IMG/VR virus record: IMGVR_UViG_3300021963_008114
Span: 1-45,382 of that record
Direction: 5' to 3' (one strand)
DNA: 45,382 bases
Source: a virus
Shown one piece after another: positions 16,560-24,993 of the stretch. A program made the translations under genes and the position numbers. Every line of letters begins with the position of its first letter. Positions within the stretch are counted from its first letter, which is position 1. A model generated the notes under the pieces. It saw only the letters and a program-made list of their open reading frames with translations, ran no database searches and had not been told where the DNA came from.

Positions 16560-16994
16560 ATGAAACTTGATGAAATTTTAGAATGGTGGTCAGCAGATTG
16601 TAATGTTGACCGCACCGAGCTTGGTGATGAATCGTTAAAGATTCCTAAGTTGCATGCAAAATATCTAAGAGTGTTTACTGAAGAGCGTCTCCTTCTCCGT
16701 AAAATGGAAGAAGAGCGAAAAGAACTCTTTAAACTTAAGCATGATTATTATAGAGGTATTCTTCCAGAAGAAGATTTAAAAGCTAACGGATGGGATCCAT
16801 TTCGTTTATCTATTATTAAATCTGACGTTCCAATGTATTTGGAAGCAGATCAAGATGTAATTAAATTTAACCTTAGAATTGCTGTACAACAAGAGAAAGT
16901 CGATACGCTTGAGTCGATTATCAAATCGATAAGTAATAGGGGATACCTTATTAAAGCGGCGATCGATTATGAAAAGTTCAAGGTGGGTGCGTGA
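16560..16994 (+). CDS. uvsY: Recombination mediator UvsY
   Basis: The 144-residue protein matches T4 UvsY (137 residues) in size, in its helical character and in place before uvsW. UvsY loads the UvsX recombinase onto gp32-coated single strands. Recognisable are the YLEADQDVIKFNLRIA segment, comparable to T4 'LSADKDVLKVDTSL', and the end IKSISNRGYLIKAAIDYEKFKVG. It overlaps uvsW by 26 bases. Confidence 0.88.
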   Translation: MKLDEILEWWSADCNVDRTELGDESLKIPKLHAKYLRVFTEERLLLRKMEEERKELFKLKHDYYRGILPEEDLKANGWDPFRLSIIKSDVPMYLEADQDVIKFNLRIAVQQEKVDTLESIIKSISNRGYLIKAAIDYEKFKVGA

Positions 16995-18432
16995 TACAGT
17001 GTACCTGCAAAAAGTAAATGAAGTATATCTTAAAGTTGTATCTGAAGCTTCAGTAGTTCAAGAGCTTTCTGAACATTTAACCTTTACAGTACCAGGGGCT
17101 AAATTTATGCCTGCTGTACGTAATAAGTTTTGGGATGGTAAAGTAAGATTACTTAATTCTATGAATGGTTTAACTTATACAGGTTTAGTAAAAGAAATAT
17201 CTGAGTTTTGTCAATCACGAAATTATGATATTAAAATTGATGAAAATTTAATTCCTAAAAAATATCATAAAAGTGGTAATCCATATGATCTTGGAATTAA
17301 AATTAAACCAAGAGAATATCAGCATAAAGCATTTATGAGTGCTATTAATAGAGAAAGAGGTATATTTCTTTCTCCTACTGCATCTGGTAAGTCACTTATC
17401 ATATATGCACTTGCTGAGTATTATAATTGCGAGAACCATAAAGTATTAGTTATTGTTCCTACAGTATCTCTTGTTCTTCAAATGAAGAAAGATTTTGAAA
17501 GTTATACTGATAAAAAACTAGACATACATTGTATTACAGCTGGTGTAGATAAACAAACAGATAGTCCAATAGTTATTAGCACCTGGCAGTCTATCTATAA
17601 AATGCCTAAGCAATGGTTTAAGCAATTTGGTTGCGTATTAGGTGATGAAGTTCATCAGTTTAAAGCTACATCGCTTAAATCAATTATGGAAAAGCTAGAA
17701 GACTGTAGATATAGATTTGGATTTACTGGAACGCTAGATGGCTCGCAAACAAATAGAGTTACTCTTGAAGGATTATTTGGCCCAGTAAAGCAAGTAACTA
17801 CAACAACCGATCTTATGGAAGATGGTCATGTTGCTAATTTAAATATTAAAGCTCTTATACTACAATATTCAGATGATATAAAGCAACAAGCACGTAAGTA
17901 TACATATCAGGATGAAATGGATTTTATTGTACGTTATGAGAAGCGTAATAAATTTATACGTAATTTAAGTCTATCATTAAAAGGTAATACTCTTGTATTA
18001 TTTCAGTATGTAGAAAAGCATGGTAAAGTTCTACATGATATGATGATTTCAAAAGAGTCAGATCGTAAAATATTTTTTGTACATGGTGGAGTAGAGGGTG
18101 AAGACAGAGAAAGAATTAGAGGGATCGTTGAAAAAGAATCAAACGCAATCATTGTTGCCAGTTATGGTACGTTTTCAACTGGTATTAACATACGCAATCT
18201 ACATAACGTTATTCTTGCTAGTCCTTCTAAGTCTCGCGTTAGAATTCTACAATCCATTGGTCGTGGATTAAGAATAGGTGATGAAAAAGACACCATGACA
18301 CTTTATGATATTGCTGATGACCTAAGAATTAAATCTCATACCAATTTTACATTACAGCATTTTATGGAAAGAATAAATATTTACAATAGCGAAGGTTTTG
18401 AATATAAAATCTTCAATACGGAGCTTAAATGA
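16969..18432 (+). CDS. uvsW: DNA/RNA helicase UvsW
   Basis: The 487-residue superfamily 2 helicase matches T4 UvsW, which unwinds R-loops and branched DNA and shifts replication from origin- to recombination-driven. Motifs: SPTASGKSLI (Walker A, near residue 136), GDEVHQF (DExH-type, near 225), GFTGTL (motif III), and QSIGRGLRIG (motif VI, near 440). The N-terminal 90 residues form the small UvsW DNA-binding domain. Length agrees with T4 (about 500). It overlaps the next gene by four bases. Confidence 0.95.
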   Translation: MKSSRWVRDTVYLQKVNEVYLKVVSEASVVQELSEHLTFTVPGAKFMPAVRNKFWDGKVRLLNSMNGLTYTGLVKEISEFCQSRNYDIKIDENLIPKKYHKSGNPYDLGIKIKPREYQHKAFMSAINRERGIFLSPTASGKSLIIYALAEYYNCENHKVLVIVPTVSLVLQMKKDFESYTDKKLDIHCITAGVDKQTDSPIVISTWQSIYKMPKQWFKQFGCVLGDEVHQFKATSLKSIMEKLEDCRYRFGFTGTLDGSQTNRVTLEGLFGPVKQVTTTTDLMEDGHVANLNIKALILQYSDDIKQQARKYTYQDEMDFIVRYEKRNKFIRNLSLSLKGNTLVLFQYVEKHGKVLHDMMISKESDRKIFFVHGGVEGEDRERIRGIVEKESNAIIVASYGTFSTGINIRNLHNVILASPSKSRVRILQSIGRGLRIGDEKDTMTLYDIADDLRIKSHTNFTLQHFMERINIYNSEGFEYKIFNTELK

Positions 18433-18857
18433 TTAGTATATTTTCTTTACCTAACGGACAACTACTTATTGGTAATATAGTTGAACAAGATGATGTAACA
18501 ATTAAAGTTGAATATCCTCTTATAATGGTTCTATCAAACCCTATCGCACAAGCTACATCTATATACACAGCTCGATATATGCCAATGGCTTCTGAAGGGT
18601 TAGTTTCTTTTAATAAAAATAATATTGTAGGTGTTGCGTCAATTGATCCACCGTTACAATCTTATTATGATAAGATGGTTGATTTTTATAAATCAAGAAA
18701 ATCATTGTATAGAAGTGTCGATGACGCAGAACAAGCTCAGAAAGAGCTAGATGCAATTGCTCAAAATGATCAAGAAAACGAAGTACCTAATATTGATAAT
18801 GTTTCTGAAGAAGAACTAGCAGCCTACTTCGAATCAAAAGATAAAACTAAGCATTAA
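18429..18857 (+). CDS. Hypothetical protein with Sm-like N-terminal fold
   Basis: The 142-residue protein begins FSLPNGQLLIGNIVEQDDVTIKVEYPLIM, a pattern like the Sm-type beta barrel found in small phage proteins between uvsW and gp55 in cyanophages. The C-terminal half is helical and very acidic. The conserved position suggests a link to late transcription or recombination, but no function is proven to my knowledge. The start overlaps the uvsW stop codon (ATGA). Confidence 0.75.
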   Translation: MISIFSLPNGQLLIGNIVEQDDVTIKVEYPLIMVLSNPIAQATSIYTARYMPMASEGLVSFNKNNIVGVASIDPPLQSYYDKMVDFYKSRKSLYRSVDDAEQAQKELDAIAQNDQENEVPNIDNVSEEELAAYFESKDKTKH

Positions 18858-18861
18858 ATAG

Positions 18862-18889
18862 TTGATTTAATTATACAATTGCGTATAAT
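18862..18889 (+). promoter_or_regulatory. Sigma-70-like promoter for gp55
   Basis: TTGATT (18862-18867), a 16-base spacer, and TATAAT (18884-18889) lie 35 bases before the gp55 ATG. The -35 hexamer equals that of the two repeat-associated promoters, but the upstream TTGAAATCATTGA element is absent here. Confidence 0.55.
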
Positions 18890-18924
18890 AAATTTATTTA
18901 CTACGCGATCGTAGAGGAATACTT

Positions 18925-19491
18925 ATGAGTACTAAACAACAAAAACCACATTATGTAGATAATAAAAAGTTTTATACAGCATTACTACATCATAAAAAAG
19001 AAATAGAAAATGCAAAATTAAATAATAAGCCAGAACCACCTATACCAAATTATGTAGGTGAATGTTTGTATAAGATCGCTACTAGATTGTCGCTAAGACC
19101 AAACTTTATTAATTACACTTATAGAGATGAAATGATTTCTGATGGATTAGAAAATTGTATTAACTATCTATATAATTTTGACCCAGAAAAAGGCTCTAAC
19201 CCGTTTGCATATTTTACACAAATAATTCATTTTGCATTTTTAAGACGAATTGAAAAAGAAAAAAAGCATTTATATATTAAACAAAAAACATTAGAGAATT
19301 TTTATTTTGAAGGTTTATTAGCAGACCAATCGGTGGTGGATGATCAAGATAAACCAGTTAATGTTGATTTAAATAATGTCTATATGAATAACTTAGTGGA
19401 AGCTTTTGATGAAAAACAACTTAAAAAACAACAAAAAGCTAAAGCTAAAAAAGCTAATGTAGGCGTGGAGAAATTTTATGAAGACGAATAA
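18925..19491 (+). CDS. gp55: Late-transcription sigma factor gp55
   Basis: This 188-residue protein matches T4 gp55, the small sigma factor that directs host RNA polymerase to TATAAATA late promoters when the sliding clamp is loaded. Matching parts are YVDNKKFYTALLHHKKE, the region-2-like stretch YRDEMISDGLENCINYLYNFDPEKGSNPFAYFTQ and FLRRIEKEKK. The C-terminus is lysine-rich. The clamp-binding end of T4 gp55 is not obvious. Three exact late boxes in this window are its likely targets. Confidence 0.93.
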   Translation: MSTKQQKPHYVDNKKFYTALLHHKKEIENAKLNNKPEPPIPNYVGECLYKIATRLSLRPNFINYTYRDEMISDGLENCINYLYNFDPEKGSNPFAYFTQIIHFAFLRRIEKEKKHLYIKQKTLENFYFEGLLADQSVVDDQDKPVNVDLNNVYMNNLVEAFDEKQLKKQQKAKAKKANVGVEKFYEDE

Positions 19492-19684
19492 TATACATCT
19501 TGTACCTCAAGTAGTTATTGATTGTGCAGAAAATATTTTTAAAGGAAATAGAATAAACGAAATATATGCTGCACGAGTAGAAGCTATTCGCGATTTTTGT
19601 AACAGTGAATTGCAAAAGTATGAAGCTAAAAAAGTACAAGAACTTAGAAATAATACTATTTTTAATACAAAGAAGAGAAAATGA
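19478..19684 (+). CDS. Small hypothetical protein between gp55 and gp47
   Basis: The 68-residue, mostly helical, basic-tailed protein overlaps gp55 by 14 bases and gp47 by four (ATGA), which supports translation as part of this operon. The sequence VVIDCAENIFKGNRINEIYAARVEAIRDF predicts two helices. I do not recognise a family, though a short ORF at this place is usual in T4-like phages. Confidence 0.75.
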   Translation: MKTNNIHLVPQVVIDCAENIFKGNRINEIYAARVEAIRDFCNSELQKYEAKKVQELRNNTIFNTKKRK

Positions 19685-20784
19685 AGATAGCTTTGATTAC
19701 CGATACCCATTGGGGAGTTAGAAATGATTCTCCAATACAACATGATGCTATGAAAAAATTTCTTGATGAAGTATTTTTTCCTAAACTAAAAGAAGAAAAT
19801 ATTACTACAGTTATTCATGGCGGCGATCTAGTTGATCGCCGCAAGTATGTCAATTTTGTTACTGCAAAACGTTTAAGAGAAGATTTTCTAGATAAGCTAA
19901 AACAGTTAGATATTGAGCTTCATATTATTGCTGGCAACCATGATACGTTTTATAAAAATACTAATGATGTTAATGCACTAGAAGAACTAATAGGTTCTCC
20001 AAAAGCAGAATATGTAGTAGATACAAAACGTTATAATAAAGTTCATATCTATTATAAACAACCTTGCACCTTGCACTGGAATACAACTGATCCTGGTGTA
20101 TTTTTAATTCCGTGGATTACAGATAGTAACAGAGATGTTACTATGAAAATGATCAATGAAACAAAAGCACCAATTGCTATAGGCCATCTTGAGTTAAATG
20201 GCTTTGAAATGTATAAAGGGAATATTAATACGCATGGCGATGATCCTAAGCTCTTTGATAAATTTGATCTTGTACTCAGCGGTCATTATCATACTCGCTC
20301 CTCTAGTGGTAATATTCATTATCTTGGCACTCCCGTTCAATATACTTGGTCTGATTATAATGATCCTAAAGGCTTCCATATCTTGGACACAGAGACTCGT
20401 GAGTTAACATTTATAGAAAATCCAGACAATCTCTTTCATCGATTTATGTACGATGATCTTAATAAAGAGATGGATGAAGTGGTAGTTTTTGATGCAGACA
20501 AATATAAAAATTGTTATGTAAAAGTTATTATCAAAAATAAAATTAATCCATATTGGTTTGATCTAGTTATTGATAAACTTGAAAAATCAGGTGTAGTTGA
20601 TTTACAAGTAGTAGAAGATCATCACCATCTAGATCTAGAACAAGATGATGATATTATTAGTGAAGCAGAAGATACTGTAACTATTCTTAGAAAATATATT
20701 CAGGGTATGAATGTACAAACTGATAAAGTTAGAATTGAATCACTGCTACAAAACTTATATAATGAAGCTTTATCAATAGAGTGA
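19681..20784 (+). CDS. gp47: Recombination endonuclease subunit gp47 (Mre11-like)
   Basis: The 367-residue protein is the nuclease half of the gp46/gp47 complex, the phage counterpart of Rad50/Mre11, which resects DNA ends for recombination-dependent replication. Metal-binding motifs are in order: DTHWGV (7-12), GGDLVDRR (48-55), AGNHDTF, GHLELNG and SGHYHTR. T4 gp47 is 339 residues. Unlike most relatives, it is separated from gp46 by an epimerase gene. Confidence 0.95.
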   Translation: MKIALITDTHWGVRNDSPIQHDAMKKFLDEVFFPKLKEENITTVIHGGDLVDRRKYVNFVTAKRLREDFLDKLKQLDIELHIIAGNHDTFYKNTNDVNALEELIGSPKAEYVVDTKRYNKVHIYYKQPCTLHWNTTDPGVFLIPWITDSNRDVTMKMINETKAPIAIGHLELNGFEMYKGNINTHGDDPKLFDKFDLVLSGHYHTRSSSGNIHYLGTPVQYTWSDYNDPKGFHILDTETRELTFIENPDNLFHRFMYDDLNKEMDEVVVFDADKYKNCYVKVIIKNKINPYWFDLVIDKLEKSGVVDLQVVEDHHHLDLEQDDDIISEAEDTVTILRKYIQGMNVQTDKVRIESLLQNLYNEALSIE

Positions 20785-20787
20785 ACA

Positions 20788-21546
20788 ATGCAGACGATAC
20801 TTATTACTGGCCATAAAGGCTTTATTGGAAGTCATTTATTTAAATATCTTTCTGAAAACTATAATTGTATAGGTCTAGATATAAAAGATGGTCAAGATAT
20901 TAGATCATGTGATTTACCTAACTGTAATATTATTATTCACTTAGCAGGGCTAGCAGGGGTAAGACATAGTTTTAATAAACCGGATTTATATTGGGATGTA
21001 AACGTTAATGGATCAAAAAGAATATTTGAACACGCTAATAAAATAAATGCTAAAGTTTTATATGCTTCTAGCTCTACTGCTAAGAATCCAGAGACAAGTC
21101 CATATGCTCAAACTAAAAGAGCATTAGAATTAATATCTCCTAAAAATTCTATAGGTATGAGATTTCATACAGTATACGGAATTGATTCTAGACCGGATAT
21201 GATGTATAGAAAGTTACTCGAAAATACAGCAGAATATATTACAACACATACTAGAGACTTTACAAGTATAAAAGATCTAATAGTAGCAGTTGAAATTTTA
21301 TTATTAAGTGATTATACTGGTATTGTAGACATCGGTACTGGTGAGCAAGTTCAAGTATCGCAGCTTGCAGCTGCAATAGGTAGAAATTTACCATATAAAA
21401 GTGTTACAGGTGAACAGGTTTCAAGTAAAGCAGATATTAGAGTACTTAAATCTCTTGGCTGGTCACCTAAGTATGTCGTATTGGATGAAATAAAGAATGA
21501 TCTTCTTCAAAAAAATAAGATGGAAAAATCTGTTAAGTACAGGTAA
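20788..21546 (+). CDS. NAD-dependent sugar epimerase/dehydratase (extended SDR)
   Basis: The 252-residue protein has a Rossmann start TILITGHKGFIGSHLFKYL with the GxxGxxG motif, HLAGLAGVRHS as in UDP-sugar epimerases, the active site ASSSTA with SPYAQTKRALE (YxxxK) and a FHTVYGID substrate block. It should act on a nucleotide sugar such as UDP-glucose or UDP-glucuronate. It is shorter than typical (about 310), missing part of the C-terminal substrate domain. It sits between gp47 and gp46 and overlaps gp46 by 50 bases, an unusual place for a sugar gene. Confidence 0.88.
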   Translation: MQTILITGHKGFIGSHLFKYLSENYNCIGLDIKDGQDIRSCDLPNCNIIIHLAGLAGVRHSFNKPDLYWDVNVNGSKRIFEHANKINAKVLYASSSTAKNPETSPYAQTKRALELISPKNSIGMRFHTVYGIDSRPDMMYRKLLENTAEYITTHTRDFTSIKDLIVAVEILLLSDYTGIVDIGTGEQVQVSQLAAAIGRNLPYKSVTGEQVSSKADIRVLKSLGWSPKYVVLDEIKNDLLQKNKMEKSVKYR

Positions 21547-23212
21547 TTCTTTTACAGAAATTGACTTAACAAAAACTAATACTACTCTCATTGTTGGTGA
21601 AAACGGATCGGGTAAATCTACTTTACTCGATGCTGTATCTTTTGCATTATACAATAAGCCGTTTAGAAAAGTAAATAAACCTCAACTTCTTAATTCTATT
21701 AATAAAAAAGATCTTATTGTTGAGATTGAATTTAATATTGGTAAAAATATGTATAAGATCATTCGCGGTCTTAAGCCTTCTGTGTTTGAAGTATATCAGA
21801 ATGGCAACATGATTAGCCAAAATGCTGATAATAAAGACTATCAAGAAGTATTAGAGAAGCAAATTCTTAAACTTAATCATAAATCTTTTTGTCAAGTAGT
21901 AGTTTTAGGTTCTGCTTCGTTTACTCCGTTCATGCAGTTATCTGCAATGAACCGCAGAGAAGTTATTGAAGACCTTCTCGATATTCAAATTTTTTCTATT
22001 ATGAATAGTTTACTTAAAGATAAGGTTAATGTTAATTCTAATAATTTACTTGAAGTAGAATATAATTATGATCTTACTTCAGAAAAAATTAAAATGCAAC
22101 ATGAGCATGCAGTCGCTATGCAAAAAAATAGTGAAGAGCAGGTAGAAAAACTTAAGAAAGATCTTAAGCATTATACTAATCTTATTGAGGAAGATAAAAA
22201 TGATATTGAACGCATCGATGCAGAAATTTTATCGCTCAGAGATTCAATTGAAGACCAAGACCAAGTCAACAAGAAACAAAAAACACTACAAAGACTTGAA
22301 GTACAGCTGGGAGATAAAATTGCCAAACTCCAAGCTGACATCGAGTTCTTCACTTCACATGATAACTGCCCTACTTGCAAGCAGAGCATTGGAACCGAGT
22401 TTAAGTGTGAGACTCTTGATACAAAACAAATACAGATTAAAGAAACAAATGACGGGATTGAAAAACTCAGAAACGAAATTAAAACAATACAAGACCGAAT
22501 TCAATCCATTGCTGATGTTTCAAGCCAAATTTCAAGTCTAAACATTGATAAAATTACAAAAACAAACACCATTAGTGGACTATTAAGTCAGTGCAAGAAG
22601 ATTGCTAAAGATATTTCAGAGTTGCAACAAAAAGCAGATGATTATATCATTAATGATGATAAGATGAAAGATCTTGAACAATCACTTGAAACTTATGCAG
22701 GTCAAAAAAGTGAGCTGTTAAAAGATAAAGATGCATTAGCAATTGCAGGTATTATTCTTAAGGATAATGGTATTAAAGCGCGTATTATTAAACAGTATGT
22801 ACCAGTCATTAATAAATTGATTAATAAGTATCTTGCTGCAATGGACTTCTTTGTTCAATTTGAATTAGATGAGAACTTTAATGAAACAATTAAATCAAGA
22901 TTTAGAGATGAGTTTTCTTACGCGTCTTTCTCTGAAGGTGAAAAAATGCGCATCAACCTTGCTATTCTATTTACATGGCGAGCTATTGCTAAGTTACGTA
23001 ATAGCGCTAGTACTAATCTTCTCATACTTGACGAAGTACTGGATGGGTCATTAGACTCAAATGGTACAGATGAGTTCTTAAAAATTATTAACAATCTTAC
23101 TCAAGATACTAATACGTTTATTATCAGTCATAAAGTAGATCAAATGTATGATAAGTTTGCAAACGTATTGAAGTTTGAAAAGCATAAGAACTTTAGTAGA
23201 GTAGCAGCATGA
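21497..23212 (+). CDS. gp46: Recombination endonuclease subunit gp46 (Rad50-like)
   Basis: The 571-residue ATPase pairs with gp47. Walker A is GENGSGKSTLLDA (near residue 35), followed by KPFRKVNKPQLLNSINKKDL as in T4. A central coiled coil (about 190-400) has the zinc hook CPTC at its tip. The ABC signature is SEGEKMRINLA (near 480) and Walker B is LLILDEVLDGSLD. Length matches T4 gp46 (560). The start lies inside the epimerase gene, which suggests coupled translation. Confidence 0.95.
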   Translation: MIFFKKIRWKNLLSTGNSFTEIDLTKTNTTLIVGENGSGKSTLLDAVSFALYNKPFRKVNKPQLLNSINKKDLIVEIEFNIGKNMYKIIRGLKPSVFEVYQNGNMISQNADNKDYQEVLEKQILKLNHKSFCQVVVLGSASFTPFMQLSAMNRREVIEDLLDIQIFSIMNSLLKDKVNVNSNNLLEVEYNYDLTSEKIKMQHEHAVAMQKNSEEQVEKLKKDLKHYTNLIEEDKNDIERIDAEILSLRDSIEDQDQVNKKQKTLQRLEVQLGDKIAKLQADIEFFTSHDNCPTCKQSIGTEFKCETLDTKQIQIKETNDGIEKLRNEIKTIQDRIQSIADVSSQISSLNIDKITKTNTISGLLSQCKKIAKDISELQQKADDYIINDDKMKDLEQSLETYAGQKSELLKDKDALAIAGIILKDNGIKARIIKQYVPVINKLINKYLAAMDFFVQFELDENFNETIKSRFRDEFSYASFSEGEKMRINLAILFTWRAIAKLRNSASTNLLILDEVLDGSLDSNGTDEFLKIINNLTQDTNTFIISHKVDQMYDKFANVLKFEKHKNFSRVAA

Positions 23213-23421
23213 CAGAAGAAAAGTGGACTGATACTTATGATGATCTATATGAGTTTGTTCTCGAAAGAAAATTAAGAGAGCAAATTTATATTGAGGGGTT
23301 TAAAGCAGGGTGGGCTAATGCACACACTTTGTTTATGAGTCCTTGTGAAAGAGGACCTGCACCTGATAATATTCCTGACAAGGTTTTATTTGGTAAACTA
23401 AAGGATTTTAATAATGAGTGA
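23209..23421 (+). CDS. Small hypothetical protein
   Basis: A 70-residue acidic protein starts in an ATGA overlap with gp46. The segment YIEGFKAGWANAHTLFMSP is notable: FxAGW-type helices recur in small phage proteins of unknown function, including the minus-strand protein at 8585-8815. It contains one cysteine and no membrane segment. No family is recognised. Confidence 0.7.
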   Translation: MTEEKWTDTYDDLYEFVLERKLREQIYIEGFKAGWANAHTLFMSPCERGPAPDNIPDKVLFGKLKDFNNE

Positions 23422-23587
23422 TTTTGAAACTAGGTACCGTAAATGGCATACTTATATGTCATATGTTAAGAGTGGTATTCGTATTGTTGCATTTGGTGGA
23501 CTAGCATTAGGATTGATTGGAGCTGCATTTACAGCAACTCTATTACTTATTGCTGAATTAGTTGGTGTAGCAGAGGAGTGGGTATGA
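23414..23587 (+). CDS. Small membrane protein
   Basis: A 57-residue ORF fits exactly between its neighbours, with overlaps of eight and four bases. The N-terminus is charged (MSDFETRYRKWH), then one hydrophobic segment of about 25 residues (IVAFGGLALGLIGAAFTATLLLIAELV) at about residues 24-50. It predicts one membrane span. Function unknown; size would also fit a small holin-like or host-envelope protein, without further support. Confidence 0.7.
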   Translation: MSDFETRYRKWHTYMSYVKSGIRIVAFGGLALGLIGAAFTATLLLIAELVGVAEEWV

Positions 23588-24204
23588 GCGATTATTCTTA
23601 TGAAGTAGTAGGTATTTTTCCTTTACCAATTCTAGTAGCTTCTCTACCTAGAGATTTTCTTCAGCTTGAAATAGATTATTTTCAAGATCTAGAAAGCAAA
23701 ACGGTTGATAATGTAGGTAATAAAGTATCCAAAAATAAAAATGTTTTAGGTGAGCCTGTATTAGATCGTCTAAATGCAGACTGTCATAATTTACTTAAAT
23801 GTTTTGTAGATAAAATCTATAACCCGGTAGACGAGTTAGAACCATATATTACTCAATCTTGGGTTAATTACACTACTGAAGGCCAAGATCACCACAGACA
23901 TACTCATCCTAATAGTTGGTTATCAGGAGTAGTTTATATTAATGCAGATAAAGAGCATGATAAGATTTATTTTCATAATGAGCCTTATAAACTAATTAGT
24001 CCAGTTACTAAAGAACATAATCCATTTAATTGTACATCTTGGTCAATACCTGTAAAGACAGGAGATATTGTAATATTTCCGTCAGATATTTCACACAGCG
24101 TAGGAACAAAGACTGGCAATAATACTAGAGTTAGTTTAGCATTTAATAGCTTTGTAAAAGGTATTGTAGGAAGCCATGATGGCTCTACTGAATTAATTTT
24201 GTGA
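23584..24204 (+). CDS. 2OG-Fe(II) oxygenase family protein
   Basis: ATG 23584 overlaps the previous stop; the product has 206 residues. The iron site appears in DHHRHTHPNSWLSGVVYI and the distal histidine in IFPSDISHSVGTKTGNNTRVSLAFNSF, where the arginine would bind 2-oxoglutarate. It is a clear paralogue of the minus-strand oxygenase at 15142 (shared HHRHTHxNSxLxGVxY block), though shorter. The substrate is unknown; the neighbour is peptide deformylase, so a role in protein modification is possible. Confidence 0.85.
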   Translation: MSDYSYEVVGIFPLPILVASLPRDFLQLEIDYFQDLESKTVDNVGNKVSKNKNVLGEPVLDRLNADCHNLLKCFVDKIYNPVDELEPYITQSWVNYTTEGQDHHRHTHPNSWLSGVVYINADKEHDKIYFHNEPYKLISPVTKEHNPFNCTSWSIPVKTGDIVIFPSDISHSVGTKTGNNTRVSLAFNSFVKGIVGSHDGSTELIL

Positions 24205-24210
24205 GATATT

Positions 24211-24708
24211 ATGAATATAATTAAATTTCCAGATCCAGTATTAACTACTGAGACTCAATACTTTGATTTTGAAAATCCGCCTATGGATCCTAACGAACTA
24301 TCTTTAACGTTAATCCGTAAAGTGAATGAGCATAACGGGCTTGGATTATCCGCTAACCAGTTAGGTATTCCATATAAAGTTTTTGTTATTAAAGGTAACC
24401 CTAATATTGTATGTTTTAATCCTAAAATAGTATCCCATAGTGATGATGAAACTATTATGGTTGAAGGTTGCTTATCTTATCCTAATTTATTAATTAAGAT
24501 TAGACGTCCAGTAGAGATTAGAACTCGTTTTCAAGTACCGTCTGGAGTTACTACAACTAAACCATTTGTAGGTCTTACAGCAAGAGTATTTCAACACGAA
24601 CTAGATCACCTTAACGGTATAGCATTTTTTAATAGAGCTAACCTTTATCATAAAGAACAAGCATTTAGGAAACTTAAAAATGACAACAGAAGAGCAGCCC
24701 AGCGCTAA
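24211..24708 (+). CDS. def: Peptide deformylase
   Basis: The 165-residue protein carries all three deformylase motifs: GLGLSANQLG (motif 1), EGCLSYPN (motif 2, metal-binding cysteine) and QHELDHLNGI (motif 3, HExxH). It removes the formyl group from nascent peptides. Phage deformylases are frequent in marine T4-like phages and lack the C-terminal helix of bacterial enzymes, as here. In cyanophages they are thought to speed maturation of short-lived photosystem proteins; no photosynthesis genes are seen in this window. Confidence 0.94.
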   Translation: MNIIKFPDPVLTTETQYFDFENPPMDPNELSLTLIRKVNEHNGLGLSANQLGIPYKVFVIKGNPNIVCFNPKIVSHSDDETIMVEGCLSYPNLLIKIRRPVEIRTRFQVPSGVTTTKPFVGLTARVFQHELDHLNGIAFFNRANLYHKEQAFRKLKNDNRRAAQR

Positions 24709-24949
24709 CGAACCTATAGGGTTCAAAATTAATGACCAGTATTTTATTGAACTCCCTCCAGGAGATTTTGTTCATGAAACAGAAGATGGTGGGATGTGGG
24801 TTGATGTTATTGTATATGAAAATACAAAAGATGGCATTAAGAGACTTAAAGCGGAAGATTTATCCGAAGAAACTACTGTCTTGATTAATAAAGCTATCAA
24901 TAATATTTTATCTAAAGCAATCAACGAAGCGTTAAATGATGATAAATAA
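24680..24949 (+). CDS. Small acidic hypothetical protein
   Basis: An 89-residue acidic protein begins 29 bases inside the deformylase gene. The N-terminal half is beta-like (GFKINDQYFIELPPGDFV) and the C-terminal half is helical (LINKAINNILSKAINEAL). No cysteine, membrane segment or known motif is seen. It is the last gene before the structured leader of queE. Confidence 0.65.
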   Translation: MTTEEQPSANEPIGFKINDQYFIELPPGDFVHETEDGGMWVDVIVYENTKDGIKRLKAEDLSEETTVLINKAINNILSKAINEALNDDK

Positions 24950-24952
24950 TTT

Positions 24953-24988
24953 ATCAGTGCCCTTCCACTGATTAAACAAAACTAGGAG
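24953..24988 (+). promoter_or_regulatory. Hairpin plus A-rich tail before queE (riboswitch-like candidate)
   Basis: ATCAGTG (24953-24959) and CACTGAT (24966-24972) form a perfect 7-bp stem with loop CCCTTC. An A-rich linker (TAAACAAAAC) leads to AGGAG, the queE ribosome site. The loop can pair with that site (CCT with AGG, or CTTC with GGAG with one wobble), forming an H-type pseudoknot. This layout resembles class I preQ1 riboswitches, but the loop is shorter than the known consensus. No T-run follows, so it is not a plain terminator. Confidence 0.4.
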
Positions 24989-24993
24989 TAATA

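Noticed and set aside
24940-24948. GATAAATAA as a late promoter for queE
   Set aside because: It is the stop end of the gene at 24680 (codons GAT AAA TAA) and one base off the late consensus; the queE operon is expected early or middle.
24953-24972. Hairpin before queE as a rho-independent terminator
   Set aside because: No T-run follows the stem; an A-rich linker and a ribosome site follow instead.
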